The notes under the pieces are model-generated. The model made no database searches, was not told where the DNA came from, and saw only the letters and a program-made list of their open reading frames with translations. The translations under genes and the position numbers were made by a program. From NCBI GenBank assembly GCA_025965435.1, contig JAOPWZ010000023.1, forward strand, positions 1-36,876: 36,876 nt of DNA. The letters are read 5' to 3'. This DNA comes from Aeromicrobium sp. (GTDB lineage: Bacteria > Actinomycetota > Actinomycetes > Propionibacteriales > Nocardioidaceae). This document shows positions 1-6,932 of this stretch, in pieces. The number at the start of each line of letters is the position of its first letter. The stretch's first letter is position 1.

Positions 1-798
1 ACGCGACTCGCGGCCCGTCAGCAGCGCGACACGCAGCGGCGCAAGAACGCCCTGGAGTCCAGCGCGCTGCCGGCCAAGCTGGCCGACTGCCGCAGCAACG
101 ACGTCGAGCGCTCCGAGCTGTTCATCGTGGAGGGCGACTCGGCGCTCGGCACCGCCAAGTCGGCGCGCGACTCTGAGTTCCAGGCGCTGCTGCCGATCCG
201 CGGCAAGATCCTGAACGTCCAGAAGGCCAGCATCGGCGACATGCTCAAGAATGCGGAGTGCTCGTCGATCATCCAGGTCGTCGGTGCCGGTTCCGGACGC
301 ACGTTCGACGTCGACGCCGCGCGGTACGGGCGCATCATTTTCATGGCCGACGCCGACTCCGACGGTGCGCACATCCGCTGCCTGCTCGCGACGCTGTTCT
401 TCCGCTACATGCGTGAGCTGGTCGACGCCGGCCGGGTGTACACAGCCGTGCCGCCGCTGCACCGCATCGAGCTCACCAATCCCCGCAAGGGCCAGGAGAA
501 GTACGTCTACACGTACTCCGATCCGGAGCTGCAGCGCACGATGGCCGAGCTCAAGCGCAAGGGCATCAAGTGGAAGGACCCGGTCCAGCGGTACAAGGGA
601 CTCGGTGAGATGGACGCCTCGCAGCTCGCGGAGACGACGATGGACCCGCGCCACCGCACCCTGCGCCGGCTGACGGTCGATGACGTCGAGGCCGCGGCCG
701 AGGTCTTCGAGCTGCTGATGGGCAACGAGGTGCCGCCCCGCAAGGAGTTCATCGTGCAGGGTGCGTACGAGATCGACGCCGACAAGATCGACGCGTGA
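1..798 (+). CDS. parE: DNA topoisomerase IV subunit B, 3' part (ParE/GyrB type)
   Basis: This is the C-terminal part of a type IIA topoisomerase B subunit; the reading frame is open from base 1, so the ATPase and transducer domains lie outside the window. The TOPRIM domain is visible: EGDSA (catalytic Glu) near the left edge and the metal-binding DADSDGAH further on. The C-terminal signature RYKGLGEMDASQL also fits, and the protein ends DKIDA. Paired with ParC it would relax and decatenate DNA. I call it topoisomerase IV rather than gyrase because the A subunit at 6933-9413 lacks a GyrA box; the B fragment alone cannot separate ParE from GyrB. The next gene overlaps its stop by four bases (GTGA), so the two are probably translationally coupled. 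Confidence 0.93.
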   Translation, partial: TRLAARQQRDTQRRKNALESSALPAKLADCRSNDVERSELFIVEGDSALGTAKSARDSEFQALLPIRGKILNVQKASIGDMLKNAECSSIIQVVGAGSGRTFDVDAARYGRIIFMADADSDGAHIRCLLATLFFRYMRELVDAGRVYTAVPPLHRIELTNPRKGQEKYVYTYSDPELQRTMAELKRKGIKWKDPVQRYKGLGEMDASQLAETTMDPRHRTLRRLTVDDVEAAAEVFELLMGNEVPPRKEFIVQGAYEIDADKIDA

Positions 799-1712
799 CG
801 AACGACCGGTGGGGCGACTTCGACGCCCGCCGGGTCGGCTGGTGGCAGCGTCGCTCGGCGGTGCGCAGCATCCGCCGGGCGGCCGGCATCACGCCCGCCG
901 ACCGTGAGCTGCGGATCCAGTCGGCGAAGGCAGCGCAGACCCGCGGTGAGCTGCACGTGCTGACCCGCGACCTTGCCGGGCAGGCGCCGGCGGTGCTGCC
1001 GCCGTCCGTCCCGCCTGCCTACAGTCCGCCTGCGTACAGCCCGCCTGCGTACAGCGCGCCCTCGTACGACGCGTCCACCCACCCGCAGGCGTCGCACCCT
1101 CCGGCCACGCCGCCGCGGCGGCCGGGCATGCCGCAGCCGACGCCGAAGAAGTCACCCGGCCGATCGTTGGTGCTCGGTCTGGTGGTCGTCGTGCTGCTCA
1201 TCGGCAGCAGCGTGGTGTCGTGCATCAGCTCGATCGTCGACACCGTGGACAAGGCGTCGTCATCCGGCAGCGAGTCGTCGTCTCCCACCGAGCTGCAGAC
1301 CGTCGGGGGATGGACACAGATGGTGGGGGACCTGCGCGGCGAGCTGCGGGCGGGCCAGGCGACGGGGATCGTCGTCCGTCGCACCGCTGCGACCATCGCC
1401 ACGGTCGACCCCGACGACCCGGACCAGGAGCTGCGCTTCTACTACGACGGCGACGTGACGCAGTCGAGCCCGACACAGCGGACGCCCGGGACGGAGCTGT
1501 TCGACCTGACCGCCATCGCTCCCGCCGTGGTCGCCGAGGCCGTGGCCGGTGCGCGCAGCCGGTCCGGGGCGACGAGCTCGAGCGAGGCGTGGGTGACGAT
1601 CCTCGACGCCGGCGACGGACCGCGTATCTCGGTCAGCTTCCCGGACGGGACGGTCGGCGGGTACGAGCTGGTCGTCGACGTCGACGGCAACGAGATCTCG
1701 CAGACCCTCTAG
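795..1712 (+). CDS. DUF1707-like, proline-rich single-pass membrane protein
   Basis: A 305-residue protein of unknown function. Residues about 30-60 (ITPADRELRIQSAKAAQTRG, then ELHVLTRDL) resemble the DUF1707 domain of actinobacterial membrane proteins, in a diverged form. A Pro/Ser/Tyr-rich linker follows with three tandem PPAYS units. One strong membrane segment follows (LVLGLVVVVLLIGSSVVSCI, about residues 131-152). The last 150 residues are a polar, probably extracellular domain that I do not recognise. The GTG start overlaps the parE stop (GTGA), which argues for this start and for co-transcription. The stop lies six bases from the stop of the convergent acyltransferase gene, with no visible terminator between them. 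Function unknown. Confidence 0.82.
   Translation: MTNDRWGDFDARRVGWWQRRSAVRSIRRAAGITPADRELRIQSAKAAQTRGELHVLTRDLAGQAPAVLPPSVPPAYSPPAYSPPAYSAPSYDASTHPQASHPPATPPRRPGMPQPTPKKSPGRSLVLGLVVVVLLIGSSVVSCISSIVDTVDKASSSGSESSSPTELQTVGGWTQMVGDLRGELRAGQATGIVVRRTAATIATVDPDDPDQELRFYYDGDVTQSSPTQRTPGTELFDLTAIAPAVVAEAVAGARSRSGATSSSEAWVTILDAGDGPRISVSFPDGTVGGYELVVDVDGNEISQTL
1011..1055 (+). repeat. Three tandem 15-bp units encoding PPAYS
   Basis: Three adjacent 15-base units (1011-1025, 1026-1040, 1041-1055) read CCGCCTGCSTACAGY. The second and third are identical; the first differs at two bases. A degenerate fourth unit follows. The unit length is a multiple of three, so copy-number change would only lengthen or shorten the linker of the membrane protein. 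Confidence 0.9.
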
Positions 1713-1718
1713 GGCCGG

Positions 1719-3851
1719 TCAGCGCGCCCGGGGGGTCAGCAGGCCGTCCTGCTTCAGCCGTTCCTGGACGTAGGGCGTCATGGTCCGGAAGTACGTCTTG
1801 CTGATGTGGCTGCGGTCGCGGTAGACGTTGACGCCGCCGATCACCGCGGGGCAGGTGGAGTCGGTGCAGTAGAAGCTGGTGAAGTCGTACAACCGGCTGC
1901 CGGTGACCTCCTTCGACGCGTCGATCAGGGGATCGAAGGAGGGGAACGCCTCGGCGCGGGGGAGCGCGCAGCTGTCGGCGGCGATGACGGTCTGCCGCGC
2001 CAGGCACTCGTTGGTGTCGGTCGGGTGGTACGGGTTGTCGCGGATCGCGACGACCGGGATGCCGCGATCGGTCATGGTGCGCCACGCCTCGGCGAAGCCG
2101 GCGACCTGCTTGGTGGGGCCCGTCGCGGGATCGGGGTGGGCCAGCGCGGACGTCACGACGAGGTCGATGTCGTCGGCGTGCTCGGCCAGCCAGGTCTTGA
2201 GGCTGTCGCGCCACTGGTAGCAGTCCTCGGCGACCGTCCGGTCGGCGTTGGGGTGAGGGTTCGTCGACCAGGTGCAGCCGCCCTTGACGTGGGCCGTGAG
2301 GGCGATCGTGCCCTCCTCGGCCATCGCGACGAACGGCGGGAGCATGGCCCGCCCGTGAGAGTCGCCGAGGACCACGACGTGGGGGATGGACGGATCGGAC
2401 GCGTTGCCGAAGGTGCAGGTGTCCTTGACCCGGTTGCTCGACCCGCAGCCGGGGTAGTCGGCGTCGTCACGCTTGATCGCGGTCGTGTCGGGGATCAGCA
2501 GGCCGTCGAGCTCGGGGTTGACGCAGGGCGGGCCGGGGGCCATCGACGCCGCGCCGAAGCAGCGGGGTGCGGCGGAGGCGACGGTGGCCGTCTGCTTCTC
2601 CGCCCGGTCGCCGGCGGCGTCGGCGCTCTGGATGGCGCTCAGGCAGGCCGAGGTGAGTGCCGCGGCTGCCAGGGCCGTGAAGGCGAAGGTCACCGGCGTC
2701 CGCTGGATGCCGAGGCGGCGCCCGGTGCGGACGGGATCCTCGATGAAGCGCTTGGTGAGGTCGGCGGCGACGAAGGTCCCGACCAGGATGGCGAGTCGGT
2801 GGCCGAGGCCGAGATCGTGACCCAGGACGATCGGCAGGATGACGATCGGCGGCCAGTGCCACAGGTACAGGGGGTACGAGATGTCGCCGGCCCACTGGAC
2901 GAAGCGCAGCTCGAGCAGGCGGCGCGGAGACAGCCGGGACGCGGGCACGCCGGCGGCGATGACCGCGACCGTGGCGAGCACGGGCAGCAGGGCGGCCGTG
3001 CCCGGGAACGGTGTCGAGCCGGACAGGACCAGCCCGCACCACACCAGCACGCCGAGCCCCGCCCACGACACCAGCGCGGCCACCCGCGGTCGCATGACCC
3101 ACTCGCGCCGCCGGTCACCCGCGGGCCGCAGGGTCATCAGGGCGAGCAGGGCGCCGGCGCCGAACTCCCAGGCCCGGGTGAACGTCGAGAAGTACGCGAA
3201 GGACACGTTCTCGTACGTCAACCACAGGGAGTACCCGAAGCTCGCCACGGTGGCGAGGGCGACGACGGCCGTGACGGTCGGCAGCTGCCGCAGCCGCAGC
3301 CGGGCCGCCAGGAACACCGCGATGACGACCAGCAGCGGCCAGGCGACGTAGAACTGCTCCTCGACGGAGAGAGTCCAGTAGTGCTGGGCGACGCTGGGCG
3401 CGTTGTCGGCGGCCAGGTAGTCGACCGCGTCGAAGGCCAGTCGCCAGTTCTGGAAGTACAGGGCCGAGGCCAGGATCTCGCGGAAGTTCTGGACCCAGGC
3501 GAGCTGTGGCACCCACACGAAGACGGCCACGGCGGAGGTCGCCAGGACGAGGTACGCCGCCGGGAGCAGACGTCGCGCGCGACGCGCCCAGAACCGGCCG
3601 AGTCGCACGTGGCCGGTGGACACGGCCTCGCGGGCGAGGTGCGAGGTGATCAGGAAGCCGGAGATGACGAAGAAGACGTCGACGCCCATGAAGCCGCCGG
3701 GGAGGCGATCGGGCCACAGGTGGTACAGCACGACGAGCAGGGCCGCGCCGGCGCGCAGGGCCTGGATCTCGAGGCGCACCGGTCGAGCCGGTCGGGCAGG
3801 GGCGGGGGGTGCTGCGGGTGCAGAGGTGGACGGGGAGGGGGTCTCCGGCAT
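1719..3851 (-). CDS. OatA/OafA-type acyltransferase with C-terminal SGNH domain
   Basis: A 710-residue acyltransferase. Residues about 25-390 form the acyltransferase-3 membrane domain, with the conserved His in LYHLWP (His44), FFVISGFLIT, RRLLPA and WTLSVEEQFYVAWPLL. The C-terminal half is an SGNH domain: the nucleophile motif VVLGDSHGRA and a late D-x-x-H in YRDRSHISK supply a Ser and an Asp/His pair. Such fusions O-acylate peptidoglycan, polysaccharide or glycolipid at the cell surface; the membrane domain brings the acyl group across and the SGNH domain transfers it. The real substrate cannot be read from sequence. The start ATG shares one base with the carbonic anhydrase stop (TGATG), which supports this start over the longer reading-frame extension upstream. 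It is the last gene of the leftward lprG-P55-carbonic anhydrase run. Confidence 0.93.
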   Translation of the reverse strand: MPETPSPSTSAPAAPPAPARPARPVRLEIQALRAGAALLVVLYHLWPDRLPGGFMGVDVFFVISGFLITSHLAREAVSTGHVRLGRFWARRARRLLPAAYLVLATSAVAVFVWVPQLAWVQNFREILASALYFQNWRLAFDAVDYLAADNAPSVAQHYWTLSVEEQFYVAWPLLVVIAVFLAARLRLRQLPTVTAVVALATVASFGYSLWLTYENVSFAYFSTFTRAWEFGAGALLALMTLRPAGDRRREWVMRPRVAALVSWAGLGVLVWCGLVLSGSTPFPGTAALLPVLATVAVIAAGVPASRLSPRRLLELRFVQWAGDISYPLYLWHWPPIVILPIVLGHDLGLGHRLAILVGTFVAADLTKRFIEDPVRTGRRLGIQRTPVTFAFTALAAAALTSACLSAIQSADAAGDRAEKQTATVASAAPRCFGAASMAPGPPCVNPELDGLLIPDTTAIKRDDADYPGCGSSNRVKDTCTFGNASDPSIPHVVVLGDSHGRAMLPPFVAMAEEGTIALTAHVKGGCTWSTNPHPNADRTVAEDCYQWRDSLKTWLAEHADDIDLVVTSALAHPDPATGPTKQVAGFAEAWRTMTDRGIPVVAIRDNPYHPTDTNECLARQTVIAADSCALPRAEAFPSFDPLIDASKEVTGSRLYDFTSFYCTDSTCPAVIGGVNVYRDRSHISKTYFRTMTPYVQERLKQDGLLTPRAR

Positions 3852-4345
3852 CAGACCACGTGCTCGAGCAGACCCGTGTCGACGTCGTAGAGGAACCCAC
3901 CGACCTGGACGTCGTCGCGGATCAGCGGATGCGTCTGCACCCGCACGACATCGGCCTTCAGGGTGCGGTGCTGGTCGTCGAGGGCGCCGAGCGTCATCCA
4001 CGAGGCGTCCTGGCCGGAGCTCTCGGCGATGCGCTGCTTGAGCTCGGCCTCGGTCGAGGAGGCCATCGCGCACCGCGTGTGCTCGACGACGAGGATGCGG
4101 TCGACCTGGAGCAGGTTGACGCCCAGCACGAGGGCCACGAGGGCCTGGTCGGTGACCCGCCCGCCGGGGTTGCGCAGGATCTTGGCGTCGCCCGCGGAGA
4201 GACCGATCATCTCCAGGGGCTCGATGCGCGAGTCCATGCACGTCACCATGGCGACACCGGCACGGGCGATGCCGTCGAAGCCGGACAGCGAGAAGGTGTC
4301 GGAGTACGACGCGTTGGCAGCGAGGAGGTCATCGAAGTCGGACAT
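3851..4345 (-). CDS. Beta-class carbonic anhydrase
   Basis: A 164-residue zinc enzyme interconverting CO2 and bicarbonate. The zinc and catalytic residues are visible: Cys36-x-Asp38-Ser-Arg40 (TCMDSR) and His89-x2-Cys92 (EHTRC), with the conserved KILRNPGGRVTDQA between them. The length fits the short actinobacterial beta class (like M. tuberculosis Rv1284). The ATG at 4345 is chosen because the family begins here and because a TATCCT box lies seven bases upstream, as for a leaderless mRNA. The frame stays open further upstream, but that stretch overlaps the transporter gene and reads as arginine/cysteine-rich nonsense. The stop is coupled to the acyltransferase start. Confidence 0.94.
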   Translation of the reverse strand: MSDFDDLLAANASYSDTFSLSGFDGIARAGVAMVTCMDSRIEPLEMIGLSAGDAKILRNPGGRVTDQALVALVLGVNLLQVDRILVVEHTRCAMASSTEAELKQRIAESSGQDASWMTLGALDDQHRTLKADVVRVQTHPLIRDDVQVGGFLYDVDTGLLEHVV

Positions 4346-4352
4346 GGGACCT

Positions 4353-4358
4353 AGGATA
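4353..4358 (-). promoter_or_regulatory. Probable -10 box of a leaderless carbonic anhydrase transcript
   Basis: On the minus strand TATCCT is followed by seven bases and then the ATG. This matches the TANNNT actinobacterial -10 consensus at the distance that gives a transcript starting at or near the start codon. There is no Shine-Dalgarno sequence. It would let the carbonic anhydrase and acyltransferase be expressed apart from lprG/P55. Confidence 0.55.
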
Positions 4359-4376
4359 ACGAGCCCTGCCGTCCGG

Positions 4377-6203
4377 TCAGGCTGCAGGTTCGGACGCGTG
4401 TCCCACCGGCCGCAGCAGCAGCGCGGCGAGCACCGCGGCGATGACGGCGCACACGGCCGCCCCGACGAACACCGCATGCAGCTGGGTGATCGCGGCGTCA
4501 CGGGCCGCGTCGCGGTACGCCTGGCACAGCGTCGAGTCCGCCCCGCAGAGCTCGGCGACGGGAGGGATCTTGTCGGAGGCGTTGTAGAAGGCGCGCAGGC
4601 CGATCGTCGTCAGCGCGGAGATGCCGAGCAGCATCCCGACCATGCGGGCGACGATCAGCAGGGCCGACGCGACACCGTGGACGGCATCGGCCGTGTGGGC
4701 CAGGAGCACCGCGTTGACCGGGGCGATCGCGAGGCCGAAGCCGAGCCCGCCGAGCACGAGCGAGAGGGTCTCGACCTGCTGGTCCAGCGCCGTGGCGTCC
4801 CACGTCGACATGTGCCAGAACGCGACGGCGCTCATGACCATGGCCACCGAGGTCAGCACGTGGGCCGGCACCTTGCGCAGCAGCCATCCGCCCAGCAGGG
4901 CGCCGACCGGGAGGGCGACCAGGAACTTGACCAGGACGAGCGCGGCGTCGAGCTGCGAGTCGCGATGCACCGTGAGTCGCGCGAAGAACGGGATGTCGAC
5001 CAGCGCTGCGATGAGCGCTGCTCCGACGAAGAACGACACCACGATCGCGCCCCAGGCCGGACGTGCGGTCAGGGCGCCCCGCGGGACCAGCGGCTGCTCC
5101 GCGGCGCGCTGGCGCAGCGCGAATCCGATGAACGCGAGGACGGCGACGGGCACGAGGAACGGGGCGCCGGGGGAGACCGCTGCGCTCTCCGGCTCGGCCG
5201 ATGCGAAGGTCACGATGACGGCGCCCAGCCCGATGGTCAGCAGCAGCGCGCCCCACAGATCGGTCTCGCGGGCCAGCGCCGGCCACGAGCGCCATGCCAC
5301 CAGCGGGTGGCGTGCTGTCGCGATGCGCAGCAGGAGCAGCGCGGCCAGGCCGAACGTCACGAGCGCGAGCGGGGTCAGCCAGCGTGAGCTGCCGGTGACC
5401 GGGAGGTACGCGCGGCCGAGCTCGACGTCCTGGACCAGGCTGGTCGGGGCGAGCATGACCAGCGACAGGCCGGCCAGGGCCAGGACCGCCAGGACGGCCC
5501 CCGGCCAGTCGAAGCGGCCGGTCGTGGTGGCCGCTCCTTTCGACAGGCTCAAGGAGCGGGGGTCGGTCGAGGGGCGGGGGTCGGTCGTGGGGGTGGCTCC
5601 TTTCGACAAGCTCAAGGAGCGAGGGCGGGGGCGGAGGGGGACGATCGCCGCGGCCAGCACGAGGCCGATCGCGCAGTTGAGCCAGAAGATGGCCCGCCAG
5701 TCGCCGACCGCCAGCACCACCGCGCCGTACAGGGGGCCCAGGACGCTGCCGAGCTCCTGCACCGCCCCGACGATGCCGAGGGGGAGACCCCGCCGGTGCG
5801 GGGGCCACAGATCGGCGACGAGCGCGAGGGTCGGCGGGATCAGCCCGCCACCGCCGATGCCCTGGATGAGCCGGCCCGCGACGACCGTCTCGAGGTTGTA
5901 CGCCGCGGCGGTGACGATCGAGCCGACCGCGAAGATCACCAGCGAGCCCAGCAGCACGGGCACACGACCGCGCAGGTCCGAGATGCGACCGATGAGGGGG
6001 AGCACGGCGACGTATCCGAGCAGGAAGCCCGACACGATCGGCGCGGCCCGTTGCAGCTCCTCGGTCGGGATCCCGACCGACGTCATCATGTCGGGCAGGG
6101 CGAGCACCACGACGTACGTGTCGGCGGCTGCGAACGAGATCGCGATCGCCGCGAGGGCCAGCAGGATCCGCGAGGCGGGCCTGATGGCAGCGGGTGAGGT
6201 CAT
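4377..6203 (-). CDS. P55/Rv1410c-like MFS transporter (14-TM, DHA2 type)
   Basis: A 608-residue major facilitator with about 14 membrane segments. MFS motif A (GRISDLRGRVPVLL), GRLIQGIGGGG and a motif-C-like stretch in TM5 (GAVQELGSVLGP) are visible. The lipoprotein gene 14 bases upstream is of the LprG family, so the pair reproduces the mycobacterial lprG-Rv1410c (P55) operon, which exports triacylglycerides/glycolipids and affects drug tolerance. Transport of a lipid here is inferred from that pairing. Residues about 195-224, in the cytoplasmic loop between TM6 and TM7, are an insertion encoded by two copies of a palindromic repeat (5533-5621). Each copy reads SLSLSKGA, and the frame is kept. 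Family members are usually about 500-520 residues, so this insertion explains only part of the extra length. No SD is obvious; coupling to lprG is likely. Confidence 0.9.
   Translation of the reverse strand: MTSPAAIRPASRILLALAAIAISFAAADTYVVVLALPDMMTSVGIPTEELQRAAPIVSGFLLGYVAVLPLIGRISDLRGRVPVLLGSLVIFAVGSIVTAAAYNLETVVAGRLIQGIGGGGLIPPTLALVADLWPPHRRGLPLGIVGAVQELGSVLGPLYGAVVLAVGDWRAIFWLNCAIGLVLAAAIVPLRPRPRSLSLSKGATPTTDPRPSTDPRSLSLSKGAATTTGRFDWPGAVLAVLALAGLSLVMLAPTSLVQDVELGRAYLPVTGSSRWLTPLALVTFGLAALLLLRIATARHPLVAWRSWPALARETDLWGALLLTIGLGAVIVTFASAEPESAAVSPGAPFLVPVAVLAFIGFALRQRAAEQPLVPRGALTARPAWGAIVVSFFVGAALIAALVDIPFFARLTVHRDSQLDAALVLVKFLVALPVGALLGGWLLRKVPAHVLTSVAMVMSAVAFWHMSTWDATALDQQVETLSLVLGGLGFGLAIAPVNAVLLAHTADAVHGVASALLIVARMVGMLLGISALTTIGLRAFYNASDKIPPVAELCGADSTLCQAYRDAARDAAITQLHAVFVGAAVCAVIAAVLAALLLRPVGHASEPAA
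5533..5621. repeat. Two REP-like palindromic repeats inside the transporter gene
   Basis: Two 26-base copies (5533-5558 and 5596-5621) lie 63 bases apart, differing at one base. Each has a perfect 7-bp inverted repeat GCTCCTT/AAGGAGC around TCGACARGCTC. The 37 bases between them contain a GGGGGTCGGTCG motif twice. Read on the minus strand both copies encode SLSLSKGA in the transporter frame. The TTTCGACAAGCTCAA core recalls the short palindromic repeats I know to be common in GC-rich actinobacterial genomes. Usually such elements are intergenic. Confidence 0.85.
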
Positions 6204-6217
6204 GCGCCGGTCAGCCG

Positions 6218-6928
6218 TCAGGGCACGTCGACGGTGACCGGCGTGTCGGACGTCTCGAGATTCACGGTGTAGGTGACGTCGCCGCCGCTCGGGTAGAACT
6301 GGCCACCCAGCGTGGCGTCACGCAGGACGTTGTCGTCGTCGAGGCGGTACGAGACGGTGAACGTCTGGTCGGCGGCGGCGGACGGGATGATGGTCTTGAC
6401 GACGGAGCCCGGGAGGGTGCCCTTGATGGTGGTCAGGACGTCCTTGCCGTCACGGGACTGGCCGTCCTCGGCCAGATCCTCCGTGCGGACCAGGATCTCG
6501 CTGATGCCGCCCTCGGGGGCGAGCAGGGCAGCCGGGTCGGGGGCCTCGAGCGAGGCGGGGTCGATCCGCGTGAAGCCCGGCAGGAAACCGGTCTTGGCGT
6601 AGACCGAGCCGCCCGTGGCGATGACGTCGGCGACCAGGCTGGCGCCGCCGGTGACGACGGTGACCTTGCCCGTGAACGCGGGCGAGTGGTTGCCCTTGCC
6701 CTCGGCCGACAGCAGGCCCGTGACGCCGTCGGGGATGCGCTTCGTCGCCAACGAGATCGAGATCGTCTCGGCGTCGTCGAGCGTCGTCTTGGCCTCGGCC
6801 AGGCGGCCGGACAGGTCGTCGGCGCCCTGGTCCGGGTCGCCCCCGTCGGAGGAGTCCGACGACCCGGTGCAGCCGGCGAGGAGAAGTCCGGTGATCAGCA
6901 GGGCAGGGAGCAGCGGTCGGGTACGCAC
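6218..6928 (-). CDS. lprG: LprG/LppX-family lipoprotein
   Basis: A 236-residue lipoprotein: basic start, hydrophobic core, lipobox LLAGC with the lipidated Cys20, then a Ser/Asp-rich linker. The mature part (about residues 40-236) resembles the LppX/LprAFG fold, which has a hydrophobic pocket for acyl chains: alternating strands such as TVSYRLDDDNVLRDATLGG and VTYTVNLETSDTPVTVDVP are typical. In mycobacteria LprG carries triacylated lipids and works with P55, encoded next to it as here. The GTG start is four bases after the parC stop and only a weak GAGA lies before it, so translation probably depends on parC read-through. The function in an organism that may lack mycobacterial glycolipids is open. 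Confidence 0.88.
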   Translation of the reverse strand: MRTRPLLPALLITGLLLAGCTGSSDSSDGGDPDQGADDLSGRLAEAKTTLDDAETISISLATKRIPDGVTGLLSAEGKGNHSPAFTGKVTVVTGGASLVADVIATGGSVYAKTGFLPGFTRIDPASLEAPDPAALLAPEGGISEILVRTEDLAEDGQSRDGKDVLTTIKGTLPGSVVKTIIPSAAADQTFTVSYRLDDDNVLRDATLGGQFYPSGGDVTYTVNLETSDTPVTVDVP

Positions 6929-6932
6929 GCGT

